Part shown: positions 1-11,100 of the stretch, one piece after another
Numbering within the stretch: the first letter of the stretch is position 1
Layout: the number at the start of each line of letters is the position of its first letter
Origin: Ascaphus truei
Lineage: Eukaryota > Chordata > Amphibia > Anura > Ascaphidae
Assembly (NCBI GenBank): GCA_036426205.1
Contig: CM071579.1
Coordinates: 20,607,079-20,671,078 of the forward strand
Length of the DNA stretch: 64,000 nt
Direction: 5' to 3'
The notes under the pieces: generated by a model
Databases searched by the model: none
What the model was told of the DNA's origin: nothing
What the model saw: only the letters and a program-made list of their open reading frames with translations
Position numbers and translations under genes: made by a program

Positions 1-380
1 ACGATCATCCTCCCGCGGATAAAATACCGCCCCATTAAACTAGCGGAAAGACCCGGAAACCGCTATAAAGCAACCCAGGGAGAATCATTTCCTCAAAGAA
101 ATCAAACGGATGGACACTCGGTGAAAATTACACCCTCTGATCAGAGGGCCTGCCCACCCCCCTCCTGCCCCACGCCTCCGATCTGTACAGCAGCTTTGTA
201 AATATTTAAGCAGCAATGTTTGGCGTGCGAGTACGCACATCCGTGACTACGCAGACTCCCGTGTCGGTGTGCACGTAGGACCCGACGCTGTGCGTGCAAT
301 CAGAGCGCTTTAAAACAAGCCTCCTTTGCCGAGATGTTACATGAGGTTGAAAAAAACATGTCCATCAAGTTCAACCTATG
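1..380. other. No gene recognised
   Basis: Unique-looking sequence with no splice-bounded ORF and no repeat that I recognise. It would lie downstream of ZNF408, but I could not find a convincing poly(A) signal for that gene here. Confidence 0.4.
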
Positions 381-384
381 CTAA

Positions 385-845
385 AATTTAGATGAAAGAT
401 ACTATATCCTATATCTATACTTCCTTATTGATCCAGAGGAAGGCAAACAAAAAACCCCAGTCATATCATCCAATGATATCTCCTAAGGGAAAAATAAATT
501 CCTTCCTGACTCCAAGAATTGCCTATCAGATTATTCCCTGGATCAACATCCTTCCCATGTATACTTATTTGGTATATCCCTGTATACCTTTCCCATCTAA
601 AAATATGTCCAACCCTTTTTTGAACAAATCTATTGTATCTGCCATCACAGTCTCCATGGGTAATGAATCCCACACTGTAACTGCCCTTACCGTAAAGAAC
701 CCTTTCCTGTGTTGCTGGTGAAATCTCCATTCCTCCAACCTTAAGGTATGCCCCGCATTGTATGTACTGCCCGTGGGATGAATGTTCTGTACAATACTGG
801 TGAAGTAACGCTCTGCCACATTATTGGGGGAGCAAGAGATGGGAA
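385..845 (-). mobile_element. LINE ORF2 C-terminal remnant
   Basis: Translated on the minus strand, about 565-840 gives a stretch with the order typical of the extreme C-terminus of CR1/L2/Jockey-type reverse transcriptase ORFs: a HTLRLEEWR segment, then GFFTVRAVTVWDSLP, then a FKKGLDIFL segment. Upstream sequence is lost into a CA repeat and no catalytic motif is present, so this is a dead 3' fragment. The similarity is judged from the general pattern 'R..FF..RV...WN.LP......FK..LD', not from a search. Confidence 0.6.
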
Positions 846-849
846 GGTG

Positions 850-954
<105 letters not shown>

Positions 955-960
955 GCGCGC

Positions 961-1373
961 GTAATTGTCATTTCTACCAAGGGATCGGTGCAGCACTGTA
1001 CTGCAGTCTATCGGGAAACAGCAAATACAGTGATCTTCTGCAATGTACTCTATGTTTCTAGCAGGAAAGGTGCCATAGTGCAATGCTCTGCAGGTCATCA
1101 GAACCGGGTTGATTAATGGAGAGGTTCTCTGTGTATCGCCAACAGTGAAGTTGGCAGGAGTGTGATGTGTGGGGCTCTAGCAATTCATGGGTTAATAAAG
1201 TGTTACGCTGCCGGCCGCTAGCAGGAAGGGGAGTATGCTCTGCAGCACTGTAACTGTGTGATGCTCTGCAGCGGTCAGCCAGGCAAGGGGCTAATGGAGC
1301 AGGACCTGCTGATTTGCAAGACACAAACAGAACCAAAACCAGAGTTGTAAACAGATCTTTATAGAGAAGTGTG
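961..1373. other. No gene recognised
   Basis: No recognisable coding sequence or repeat. It lies downstream of the ZNF408 stop codon and could include 3'UTR, but the MITE at 1382 comes first. Confidence 0.3.
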
Positions 1374-1381
1374 GGATAGAG

Positions 1382-1605
1382 CAGGTGCTCAGCGCCAGTC
1401 CCAAAGGGCCACCAACAGGTCAGGTTTTAAGCATATGCCTACTTCAGCACAGGTGGCTAAATCAGTCCCTGCTTCAGCACAGATGGCTCAATCAGTGGCT
1501 CAGTCAAAGATTGAGCCTCTGATTAAGGCACCTGTGCTGAAGCTGGGATATCCTGAAAACCTGACCTGTTAATGGCCTTTGACGACTGGAGTTGAGTGAC
1601 CCTGG
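1382..1605. mobile_element. hAT-like foldback MITE, copy 1
   Basis: One of about 22 copies of a roughly 100-240 bp near-palindromic element. Its left part reads CCACCAACAGGTCAGG, then CTTCAGCACAGGTGGCTCA, and the right part is the reverse complement. The outer ends match CAGGGGTGGCCAACTCCAGT. The flanks are an imperfect 8-bp duplication (GGATAGAG / GGGTAGAG), which is the duplication size made by hAT transposases. Confidence 0.85.
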
Positions 1606-1631
1606 GGGTAGAGGTCACAGAATATTTCACA

Positions 1632-3301
1632 TTACGTCCCCGATTCCACCTCCACCACCTCGGCCACCGCGCTGAACCCAAGAGCCTGCGGGACCAGCAC
1701 CATGTTGGAGCCCGGCTCCCTGTGCAGGAGGTGGTTCTTGTCCTGGCCGGGCCCAGCCGGCACCTCCAGCGTGTCCGAGTGCAGGGGGAGCAGCACCGCA
1801 GCAGAGCTCAGGAAGGTGCACAGCTCAGAGTTCTCGGTGTAGTCGGCAATCAGCACCCCAGTGGGGTCTTCCGTCACCTCCTCCGAATCCATCATCTGCA
1901 CCAGCACCAGAGTGTGGTTAGACTCGGAGACGTGCCACGATTCCACCGCGGGACCTGCCGGCACGGGATCCTGCTCGCCGTTTCCGTGGCTCTTCAGGTG
2001 CCGCTTCAGGCTATGCTGCAGGGTGTAGCCCATCCCGCACAGCTGGCAGCGGAACGGCTTCTCCTCCAGGTGGGACTTCAGGTGGCGCCGGAGCTTGGTG
2101 GCCATCGGGTAGGACTTGCCGCAGTATTGGCACTGGAAGGGGCGCTCGCCGGTGTGCAGGCGCTCGTGTGCACGCAGCGTGTGAGGGTCCTTCAGCGCCT
2201 TGCCGCACACTGTGCACAGGTGCATTTCTCCCGTGTGCGAGATCAGGTGACGCCTCAGCTCCGGCAACTGCGGGAAGGCGTCGTCGCAGTACTGGCACTT
2301 GTAGGGTTTCTCGCCGGTGTGCAGCCGCAGGTGAATCCGCAGGTTGCTCTTCTGACGGAAGCCCTTGCTGCAGTATGGGCAGGTGAACGGCCTCTCTCCT
2401 GTGTGCACGCGCATGTGATTGCGCAGCGAGCAGCTGTTGGACAGCTCCTTTTTGCACAGAGGGCACTGGAAGAGGGTCCTGGTGTTCCTGCTCGCAGGTG
2501 CGCAGGAGTTCTTGCGGTGAATGAGCAGGGAGGTCCGGCGGTTGAAGCTCTTGCCGCAGTCCTCGCAGCAGAAGGGGCGCAGGCCGGTGTGCAGAACCGC
2601 GTGCTCCCGCAGGTCCCGCTGCGTGCCGTACGACTTTTCGCAGAGCAAGCACTGGAAGGGACGCAGCCCGCGGTGGGACAGCATGTGAGCCTTGAAGTTC
2701 TCCTGCGAGCTGTAGCTTTTGCCACACTCTGTGCACAGGAAGGGCTTGTACCCGGTGTGGGTGAAGCTGTGCTTCTTCAGGTGGCACAGCTGGAGGAATC
2801 TTTTGCCGCAGACTTGGCAGCAGAATTTACGTTCCGCCTGTTCTGGGAGCTCCACCTCCTCACACTCTGCTGCCGTCTCCGGAGTGTTCTTCGGTGACCC
2901 CATCTCCTGCTTGGAAACCTTTGCCCGGTTCCTACATCTGTCCGTTTCCTTTTCCCCTAGCGAGAGAGGACAGCCACGTTTGGCAGCCTTCCTCGGCGGT
3001 TTCTTCTCTGGCAGGAGCTCAGTTGATGCTTTTGCCTCTTCACCAGCTAAGCCGTCACTTATTTTTTTACGCTTTCCTCTGGATAATTTGGCTACGGCCC
3101 CTTTCTTAGAAACGTTGCTCTGGTTCTGGAGATTGTTCCTGGCCACGGTTCCAGGATGAGACTTCAAGCTCTCCTCTGTGTCCCAGAGTCTGGTCAGCAG
3201 CTCCTGGGAGCATTTGGTGAGTGGCTTTGTTTTTTGGAGGGGGCACTGCTTGACCTCTATGGAAGCACCATCTTCCTTTACAGCACTCGCCTCCACTGCA
3301 C
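1632..3301 (-). CDS. ZNF408: ZNF408 last coding exon: ten zinc fingers and C-terminal tail
   Basis: The acceptor follows TTTCTTTCCAG and the exon opens in phase 1 (GT completes a Gly codon). About 155 residues of basic linker precede ten fingers lying between roughly 2826 and 1988. Landmarks are [10 protein letters not shown] (finger 1), [12 protein letters not shown] (3), [16 protein letters not shown] (7), [17 protein letters not shown] (8) and [14 protein letters not shown] (10). Finger 4 ([22 protein letters not shown]) has Cys where the last His is expected. The tail ends EVVEVESGT and the stop is at 1634-1632. A long plus-strand ORF over the same bases (1596-2897) is an antisense shadow. 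Confidence 0.97.
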
Positions 3302-5148
3302 CTGGAAAGAAAAGTACATTGTAAACATGACAAATGGTAGAAGTTGTTACATACGCAGAACCAGGAACTCTGGACCAACACCCATCATGCAGACCCTGCC
3401 CGCATGTCATTTATATAGCGCTTACAATCTTATTGTGGCCCTATTTCCCCCAGGACAAGGACAATGAGCACAGGGAGAATATCACAGAGGGGACAGAGGG
3501 ACGTTCCATACCGGCCAGTTCTGAACACAAACCCGAGACTTGGGATTCTGTCGTATTACTCTGCACTGAGGTGCGTTTCTGGGACTGTGTGGCTGGCAAC
3601 TCGCTTCTCACAGGCGTCCGGCTGACGGACAAGTTGGATCCTTCTAGTTCTGGTGTGACGGGCGATACAAGTCTCTCTGGGTCCGGTGTCACGGCATCCT
3701 CTGGCTGCGGCGTCACCGCGGACACTGCACCCTCTGGCTGCGGTAATAGAACAGGCAGTCCGGTACCATTAGAAATCTCATCATCTTTGGCTCCCGGTGG
3801 CAGGTCATTTTCCTCCGTTTCTGGTGTAACTGCTACTGCTGCTCCCTCCAAGGGCGCCAGTGTGACTGGCATTATGACTCCCTGGGGCGCAGTTGTTGCC
3901 CGCATTGCATCCCTCACCAGCTCCGGTGCCTCTGGCGTGGAGTCTCTCTCTGCATCCTGTGTGACTGGCACTAGGTTTCCCACAGGCTCCTCGATCTTCT
4001 CCTTTTCCTCGGTGCAGACTCCGTGATCCTCCTGGCAAAGCAGAAGCTCCGATCCTGGTTGGATCGAGGTGATAACCTGGAGATACAGAGCCCCGCGGAG
4101 GCTGCACAGCCTCACGTTCTGCTCCTTCACACTTCTCTTTACAAACCTGCAAAACATCAAAAGTGAGACGGGACGGGTCCCATGTGCTGCGCCAAGGACG
4201 CAGCTCTGATCCCCCGCACACAATACCAACAAGCCCCGGGTCCGTGCAGCACTTCCGTGGGTAAGGACACAAACAGTAGCAGGAAACACTAGCTGCTGAC
4301 ATCACCGTGCTCTTTAATTAGTGACACTATTACAGGAGTGGTCAACTCCAGTCCTCAAAAGCCATCAACAGGTCAGGTTTTAAGGGTATCCCTGCTTTTG
4401 ATTGAGCCACCTGTGCTGAAGCTGGGCTTATCCTGAAAACCTGACCTGTTGTGGGTACATGGGGGGGGGGGGTGTACTTGAGGAGTGAGCTACTTGTGCT
4501 GAAGCAGGGATACCCTTAACACCTGACCTGTTGGTGGCCCTTGAGGACTGGAGATGCCCCCCCCCTGCACTATTACATCTAATAAGAACTCTTGCTAATT
4601 TATAATAATAAAAAAAAAAAGGATCACAAACAATCATGGACCTGCAGTCCGGGCTTCTACATCCTGCGTTCCCGCTCATCGCTCTCCCATTTTATGGCTC
4701 TGCTTTTTTCTTTCCCCCATCCCTATCCAAACTACGGCCCCTATGCAATGCACTGTGAGACCGCCTTGCTTGTGCTCGCATGATGTGAAAAGAACTGATC
4801 ACTTGTCAAGCTTTGGGAGGACAGCGACCGGTGTATCCACGTATGCCCACGTACCTCAGCCAGCTGGCGCTGCTCTCTAGTAACGCTGGGCCGGAGGATA
4901 ACGTTTCCTGGGGAGACAAATGGGAATAGAACACGAGTGAGAGCTGCGAGTCCTGGCACAGTGGGGACGACACACGCTGTGCGCACTCTGCTCACCTCAC
5001 TCCCTGAGGAGTCATCTTTACCACCAGGTCCCTGGGGAGGAAGGAGGGATCCAATGTGCAATGCCTCCCCCACGCACCACAACCGCAGACCCTCGTCCTG
5101 CGAGAGAGAGGAGCCCAGGGCCAACCCACAGGGCAGGCTGAGCAAAGC
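1632..5148 (-). CDS. ZNF408: ZNF408 (PRDM-like C2H2 zinc-finger protein), coding span
   Basis: Four coding exons join in frame: 5148-4996, 4907-4855, 4146-3512 and 3301-1632, giving 836 codons plus stop. The human protein is about 720 residues. The first two and the start of the third encode the PRDM/SET-like N-terminal region, with landmarks [19 protein letters not shown] and [10 protein letters not shown]. The third exon then carries a long acidic, Pro/Thr-rich linker. The last exon holds ten zinc fingers and a conserved tail ending [11 protein letters not shown]. From knowledge of the family it is a nuclear DNA-binding regulator linked to retinal vascular development. Intron phases (0, 2, 1) are consistent throughout. 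The initiator exon was not found; in human it encodes the first ~60 residues. ARHGAP1 lies head to head with it, as in human. Linker length and composition are diverged, but the finger region leaves little doubt. Confidence 0.95.
3512..4146 (-). CDS. ZNF408: ZNF408 exon with end of SET-like region and acidic linker
   Basis: 635 nt, starting in phase 2 (an Arg codon is split with the upstream exon) and ending in phase 1 before the donor GTATGG. The first 40 codons finish the SET-like fold ([20 protein letters not shown]). The rest is a low-complexity Pro/Glu/Thr/Val-rich linker with several imperfect repeats of the kind [14 protein letters not shown], so it probably evolves fast. Confidence 0.9.
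4333..4567. mobile_element. hAT-like foldback MITE, copy 2
   Basis: Lies in a ZNF408 intron. It is flanked by an exact 8-bp duplication, CACTATTA, at 4325-4332 and 4568-4575. The centre contains a G-run and a second internal half, so it is longer than average. Confidence 0.92.
4855..4907 (-). CDS. ZNF408: ZNF408 small internal exon (53 nt)
   Basis: Bounded by a strong polypyrimidine acceptor (CATTTGTCTCCCCAG) and the donor GTACGT. In phase 0 it encodes [17 protein letters not shown] plus two bases that complete Arg with the next exon. This matches the SLGPWGD..SSGWTSLVQ part of the human protein only loosely, but the length and phase are what the neighbouring exons need. Confidence 0.8.
4996..5148 (-). 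CDS. ZNF408: ZNF408 N-terminal exon (51 codons)
   Basis: Phase 0 at both ends. It encodes [20 protein letters not shown], then WCVGEAL, matching the human SLPRGLALGPSL...LGVWCVGDPLQPG segment of the PRDM-like domain. The donor is GTGAGC. The acceptor (GCTGCCTTGCAG) has a weak pyrimidine tract, so the 5' boundary is slightly uncertain. No initiator Met exon could be assigned upstream. Confidence 0.85.
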
Positions 5149-5216
5149 CTGCAAGGCAGCATTGTGTGTGCATCCCACGGGCTGGCGGGGCCTGAGGGAG
5201 CCCAGTGTATTCATAC

Positions 5217-5435
5217 AGCCTGCAAGGAGAGGACGCTGGGAATTATTCGGGCAGGGGCGAGACGCTGGGAATTATTCGGGCAGGGGCGAGACGCTGGGAA
5301 TTATTAGGGCAGGGGCGAGACGCTGGGAATTATTGGGGCAGGGGCGAGACGCTGGGAATTATTGGAGCAGGGGCGAGACGCTGGGAATTATTGGGGCAGG
5401 GGCGAGACGCTGGGAATTATTGGGGCAGGGGAGAG
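5217..5435. repeat. 29-bp minisatellite
   Basis: About seven head-to-tail copies of a 29-bp unit (GAGACGCTGGGAATTATT followed by a G-rich spacer). Copies differ by one or two bases and the last one is diverged. No unique spacers separate the units, so it is not CRISPR-like. Confidence 0.97.
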
Positions 5436-5439
5436 GTGT

Positions 5440-5915
5440 CGGGAACTATAAAAATTCTAATCCACTTACTATGTCCCACCTTGATTACTGCCATGTCCCC
5501 TAGTTGGCATTCCCTTTTTCTGCCTATGTCAACTCCAATCCATCCAAAATGCTGCTGCTAGATTAATCTACCTCACTCACCGTGCCACTTCTGCTGCTCC
5601 ACTACACATACCCCTACCCTGCCTTCCCATAGCCTCTACCTCACTCACCTCTCCACTACACACATATCCCTTGACCTGACTTACATAGCTCACTCACTAC
5701 AACTCTCCCACTAAACATCCTACACTCTGCCTTCCCATAGCCTCTACCTCACTCACCTCTCCACTTCTGCTGCTCCACTACACATACCCCTACCCTACCT
5801 TCCCATATCCTCTACCCCATTCACCGCTCCACTACACATATCCTTACCCGGCCTTCCCATAGTCTCTAGAATTACATTTAAAGCGTTAGTAAAGGTCTCA
5901 ACGACACCCCTCCCT

Positions 5916-5961
<46 letters not shown>

Positions 5962-6115
5962 ACATCTCAGGCCTCACCCCCAAATACATACTTATACACC
6001 CCCTACGTTCTGCCCACCTTATTACCTCCTCTTCCTCCCGCAAGACTTCTCCTGTGCTGCTCCCTCTCTCTAGAATTCCCTACCACACACCACCAGACTC
6101 TCCCCCAGCTACAGA
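5440..6115 (+). mobile_element. LINE (L2/CR1-like) reverse-transcriptase 3' fragment
   Basis: The plus strand reads in broken frames as the terminal part of an L2/CR1-like ORF2: LDYCH (the usual SxLDYCNxL motif), then a residue run ending in ITFKALVKV, then LLCCSLSLEFPTT. An internal segment about 5575-5860 has duplicated 'CACTCACC..CTCCACTACACATA' units, and a (CA)n run sits at 5921-5961. Multiple stops show that it is inactive. Confidence 0.7.
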
Positions 6116-6405
6116 AGTGTAAAAACACCCTGATTGGGTAGGTTGGATTATTGCGGGATTGAAATTAGGTGTGGGTGTTGAATTGGGGGTAGGGGTTGGG
6201 TTGTTATTGGATTTGGGGGAGTGTTGGGTTTATTGGGATGGGTGGGGGCCGGTAGGTTAGTGTTGGATTAGGGGGGATTGGGGAGAGGTGTTGGGTGTGA
6301 GGGTTGGGTGTTATTGGATTGAGGGGAGGGTGTTATGGCGATATTATTAGGATTGAGGTTGGGTGTTATTTGGATTGGGGTGAGGGTGGGGTGTCACCTG
6401 AATAT
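6116..6405. repeat. G/T-rich simple-sequence tract
   Basis: Irregular GGGTTGG/TTATTGGATT-type repeats on the plus strand with no coding potential. They look like a decayed minisatellite. Confidence 0.7.
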
Positions 6406-6419
6406 GTGCCCCCGGTGTT

Positions 6420-6650
6420 GCCCTCTCCTGCTATCTCCATCCTCATTTTCTGTTGGAATACAACAGGAAGTAATTCTCCGGTTCAGCGTGCTACATGGAG
6501 CATGTAACACCGGAAGAGCAGCACACACAAATGCCATCCCCCGGGAACAACCTACAGACACAAGAGTTCCGCCTCATCCCCGGTTGTAAAGAACAGCGGC
6601 CATAATGAGCTGGAATGTGTGCGGCTGGGGACAATACAGGAGACTCTTCT
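6420..6650. promoter_or_regulatory. Possible ZNF408/ARHGAP1 bidirectional promoter
   Basis: This is the least repeat-like part of the interval between the divergent genes. It has ETS-type cores in both forms (ACAGGAAGTA near 6470, CACCGGAAGA near 6510) and several CpGs. Head-to-head housekeeping genes often share ETS-driven promoters. No transcription start or first exon was identified, so this is a weak inference. Confidence 0.2.
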
Positions 6651-6714
6651 AAGCTTTATGTTCTAGGATCAGAGTTATAATAGGGATAAACAGAGCCAAC
6701 TCACCCCTTAGATG

Positions 6715-7165
6715 TATGTCTTTATTTATATAGTGCCATTAATGTACATCGCGCTTCACAGCAGTAATACACGTGACAATCATGTAAGTAACAAATAATA
6801 TAAATAACACATAAAGGGGAGAAGTGCTTCAGACATAAAAGTAACATTTAGGAAAAGGAGTCCCTGCCCCGAGGAGCTTACAATCTAATTGGTAGGTAGG
6901 AAGGACGTACAGAGACAGTAGGAGGGCGTTCTGGTAAGTGCGTCTGCAGGGGGCCAAGTTATATGTATTATGTGTATAGTATTAGCCACGGAGCTACTCA
7001 TATGCTTCGTTAAGTAGGTGGGTCTTAAATGTGGATAGAGAGGGTGCTAGTTGGATATTGACGGGAAGGGCATTCCAGAGGTGTGGGGCAGTCAGTGAGA
7101 AAGGTTTAAGGCGGGAGAGGGCTTTAGATACAAAGGGGGTAGAGAAGAGACATCCTTGAGCAGAA
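6715..7165. repeat. Dispersed SINE/L2-derived repeat
   Basis: Begins TTTATTTATATAGTGCC, continues CAGCAGTAATACACGTGACA and TCCCTGCCCCGAGGAGCTTA, and ends in a long A/G-rich segment. Shorter related copies are at 8471-8765, 15465-15635 and 55716-55845, so it is a dispersed family. Confidence 0.7.
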
Positions 7166-7569
7166 GGCGTTAGAGAGACCCAGTGGTTCTCCGCTTTTTA
7201 AATTATGTGCTAAATAAAGTTACTTTTTTCTATGTTGTGCTCCCCAACCCCATTCTTTGTGGTTTTTGGCGGTGCTCCGCTGTTCCTGTGTTCTTGTTAC
7301 TCTCTTGGCAGGTAGCACGCTTGTACCTACCTCCAGCAGCCACCCAGCTTGAGAGGATCCTCTTCAACCAAGTTTATATTTTGGGATTGCTGTGCGTGTT
7401 CCCGCGGGTGGCTTGACAGATCTCCGGGACCACTGTTCATTCGGTGGTCTCTGGGGTCTGTTCTGAGTGACGCCGCGTGTGGTACCTGCCAGACACCTAA
7501 GCGACCCCCTGATTCTTTTATTATTGCCACAGTGGACAATATCACAGAGAGCATGTGCAGTGCACACCA

Positions 7570-7570
<1 letters not shown>
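7166..7570. other. No gene recognised
   Basis: Unassigned sequence between two repeats, upstream of the first ARHGAP1 exon that I can place. Confidence 0.3.

Positions 7571-7571
<1 letters not shown>

Positions 7572-7620
<49 letters not shown>
7572..7620. repeat. (AT)n microsatellite
   Basis: About 24 AT units immediately upstream of a Penelope-type tail. Confidence 0.97.
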
Positions 7621-7624
<4 letters not shown>

Positions 7625-7775
7625 CTGACCTGAGGAAGAGAGGAAAACTCTCGAAAGCTTGTCCTATGACATACATTGTAGTCCAAATATAAAAGGTATC
7701 ACCTAATACTGAAGTACTCATTTATTCTGCACTATCGCAACTGGACTAACACGGCTATTTCCGTATATATATACA
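7621..7775. mobile_element. Penelope-type terminal segment with hammerhead-like hairpin
   Basis: Contains CTGAGGA (7630-7636), a 5-bp stem GAGAG/CTCTC (7638-7642 with 7648-7652) around a GAAAA loop, then GAAA (7653-7656). This is the order of the conserved core of a type I hammerhead ribozyme. The following 100 bp (GTCC...GGTATCACCTAATA, GCACTATCGCAACTGG) recurs at 62040-62125, next to Penelope-like reverse transcriptase sequence, which links this copy to that element class. Confidence 0.55.
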
Positions 7776-8023
7776 GAGACGTATTCGTGTTTCTTTTTTT
7801 TTTCTATGTATATATTTATTTTTTTCTATATACACACACATCTATCGCATTATATTACAATATCCGTCATATTTTCATTGCATCAGTTGATCTTCTAGGA
7901 AAACTGATTGTTTGCGTTGCACACAGAGAGAAACACGACTGCGTCTCTGTGCTGTGGGGCACATGATAACAACACACATTGTACTGTAACCGTGACGGTT
8001 GTGCTTGTCTGTTCTTTATGCAG

Positions 8024-8119
8024 TTGATGACTCCAAAGTTTCCCCTGACCCCGCCACCCACCTGCGCTGGGACCACCCTTACTATGACATTGCTCGGCAC
8101 CAGATTGTGGAGGTGGCAG
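8024..8119 (+). CDS. ARHGAP1: ARHGAP1 exon: start of Sec14/BCH region
   Basis: 96 nt after the acceptor TTTATGCAG, entering in phase 1 and leaving in phase 1 before GTGAGG. It encodes [20 protein letters not shown] followed by [11 protein letters not shown], nearly identical to vertebrate p50RhoGAP at the start of its lipid-binding domain. It needs at least one upstream coding exon, which I did not find. Confidence 0.96.
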
Positions 8120-11100
8120 GTGAGGATCTTTGCTCCACCGTCTATTCTCGCTCGGGTGCAATAAGTGAGGGGTTATGTACTTCCGTTGTGTGATCTCCAT
8201 GCAGCTGCTGAGCCTGCCATTGTTGTGTTTGGAGCGACGCCCCAGTTTGGGATGATTAATACATTAAGTGCAGGCGTTCTCGTTAAGTGCCTTTTTAGAT
8301 TCAGTGTCTCAGGTGCGCTAACACAAGGATCACAATACACACTTACACAACTTTGCACCAGTTTCCCAACACTTTTGCTCCATTTGCACTGTAGGGCTTT
8401 TTCTGGGGTGGTTTCAGGAGGAGCGGGTATAAAAGGAAATCGGCAGTTTTTCTTTGTATCGGGTAAATCTGTCATGTATAATAATAATACATTTATTTCA
8501 TATAGCGCTTTTCTCCCAGTGGGACAAAGCACGTCACAATTACAGTATAACGCGCAGTACGCAGCACACAGGAATGTTACAGACACAGGTCCCTGCCCAG
8601 GTGAGCTTACAATCTATGTTTTTGGTGCCTGAGGCACAGGGAGATAAAGTGACTTGCCCAAGGTCACAAGGCGCCGACACCGGGAATTGCACCAGGCTCC
8701 CCTGCTTCACACACCGTGTCGGTGTTATCAGTCAGGGCCTTGACTCGCTCAGCCTCCTCTTGTTTAGGGGGCGGTAGCCTCTAGTCTTAAGAAATCTGAG
8801 TCACGTGTATAAAAAAACCCCAAGACTAATATGTTTCACGTGTGTGCCGCTGACACGAGTGAAGGAAGTGAGAGCGGTTGTGGTACTGCTGCTCTGTTCT
8901 GATTTGTGAGCATCTCTGGTAGTCAGAGCCTCCCAATCTCGCTGGGAGAGCACCGTGCGTGTTCCATACGTGTGCTAGAGTCCAAGTCATGGTTTGCACT
9001 CTCTTCCAGGGAGGAACACGCATATCTAAATCTAGCAAGAAAGAGGTCTGCAGCTTTCCATTTCCTGCTGCGCTTGTGCGCCCTCTGGCCTATAATCCCG
9101 TAAGGGGGTTAAGCTTTAGCATAGGGCTGGCCACCTCCAGTCCCCAAGGGCCACCAACAGGTCAGGTTTTCAGGATATCCCTGCTTCAGCACGGTGCAGT
9201 CATATTGATTGATACCCCTGTGCTGAAGCAGGGATATCCTGACAACCTAACATGTTGGTGGCCCTTGAGAACTGGAGTTGGCCGCCCCTGCTTAAGCACA
9301 TCCTAACTTCCGCTAATTTTGAGTGGGAGTTGGGTCGTGTTAAACCGTGGCGCCGTTTAGTAAATACGGGCCTCTGTGTGTTCCAAGATCATCATCAGCC
9401 CGGGCCCCCTCCCGGCATCCTTTCTCTCTGATCCCCGCTCTCCTCTAACACATGGTTTGGGTTTTTTCCCGACCTGCTTTTGCTGGGGATGCATGATAAG
9501 ACATTTCTGGCATACTTTGCATGGTGTGTCATGTTTGCTGCCACTCTCGGATTGCGGAGGTTCCCGGAGCACGTCGTTTAGCAATGAACCTTCAGCAAAC
9601 CCTTCACACGCGACATCTCCGAGGGAGGAAAACTCTGCTCTGCACGTTGTATGTTTTATTTTACCGAAGCATGTAATCCGCATTAAGTTGATCGATATCA
9701 CAATCTCTACGTAACATGTTGATTTCTCTTTTTGTGAAGTGGTGGATTCACATGCAGTAGCTTCCCTGCAGAGGGGGTAGAGGCGAAGGAAGGAAGGCAG
9801 GGGTGCTCAAGTGCAGTCAAGACCCCCTCCCCCTTACCCCCCCAACAGGTCAGGATATCCCTGCTTCAGTTTAGGTGGCTCAATCTGACACTGCTTCAGC
9901 ACAGGTGGCTCGGGCTTCGACTAAGCCCCTGGTTGAGCCACCTGTGCTGAAGCTGGGATATCCTGAAACCCTGACCTGTGGGGTCTTGAGGACTGGAGTC
10001 AAGCCCCCCTGTATTAAGGGAATGCAAACATTATTGGGTTAGACCTCCAGACTAAATGCTAAATATGAAATGAATCGAAGCATCTAATAGGGCAGGGGTG
10101 CGCAAACTGGGGGGGGGGGATTTTCTGGGGGGGCGGGTACGACGCTTACACAGGCCACGCGCTCTTCCCCAAAGCATTTAAATTAAATGCCGGGGGAGCA
10201 TGTGCAAGGTCTCTAACTCCCTTACCTTGTCGCTGGCAGCTTCTGGCAACATGGGGTCACGTGATGTCAGAATGCCAGAGACAAGGTGAGGGGGGAGCAG
10301 GCATGGGGGCGCAGAAGGAAAAGCTTGCGCCCCCTGTAATAGGGACTGAGGGGTTACAGCGAGGGGCGGTTTTAGAATTTTCCGTCCCATAGGCAATTAC
10401 CGTTTTGCCGCCCTGGCGGCGCGTTTCCATGACAATGGGACGCCATGGTGACGTGATGCTGCAGGAGGAAATAGGAGACCTTTACAGGGGCCCCGCGCTC
10501 TCCCCCGGCAATCGGTTTAATTGTTGTGGGAAAGAGCTTTGTAATCGCAGTACCGGCCCTTCCAAAATGTGGCCGGCCTATGCCCAAACACGGGCCGGTT
10601 ACAGCAGGCGGAGGTGGCCCCTGTGGTTCCTATTTGCTGTTCATTTCTGTATTTGTGTTTTGCTGCTTGCGGTGCGAGGGCAGCAATGTGGACTCGTGTT
10701 TCCCAGCGTATTCTCTTTGATTACACTAATAATGTATTTTCTGTAAGCTGCCTTGAAAGTTGATAATGAAACGAAATTGAATGTAATCATCATTGCATTT
10801 GAGCGATACAACGGCATGAGTTTAAAGTAGAAGCTGTTGAAGTTTTATTTGAAGTGGGTCACATTAAAAATGTCTGCACCCAGCGGCTTTTCTCCCTGAC
10901 TCCCAGACTGATTGATTGTTATCCCGAACCGATAGAAATGGACAGACGTACTGCTCAGAAAGTGCGAGGATCTTTCACAGACACACGTCGGTTGTGTGTG
11001 TCCCCTCCCTTTTAGAGGTTATTAATAGCTTTGTTTTCTCTTGTTCTCAAAGGATTGCTGATAAGTCATTTCTCACAACCTCCGGCTGCTGGGAGCCTGT

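Noticed and set aside
1596..2897. 433-codon plus-strand ORF
   Set aside because: Antisense shadow of the ZNF408 zinc-finger exon, which matches the orthologue on the minus strand.
5217..5435. Regular repeat array resembling CRISPR
   Set aside because: Units are contiguous with no unique spacers, there are no cas genes, and the genome is vertebrate.
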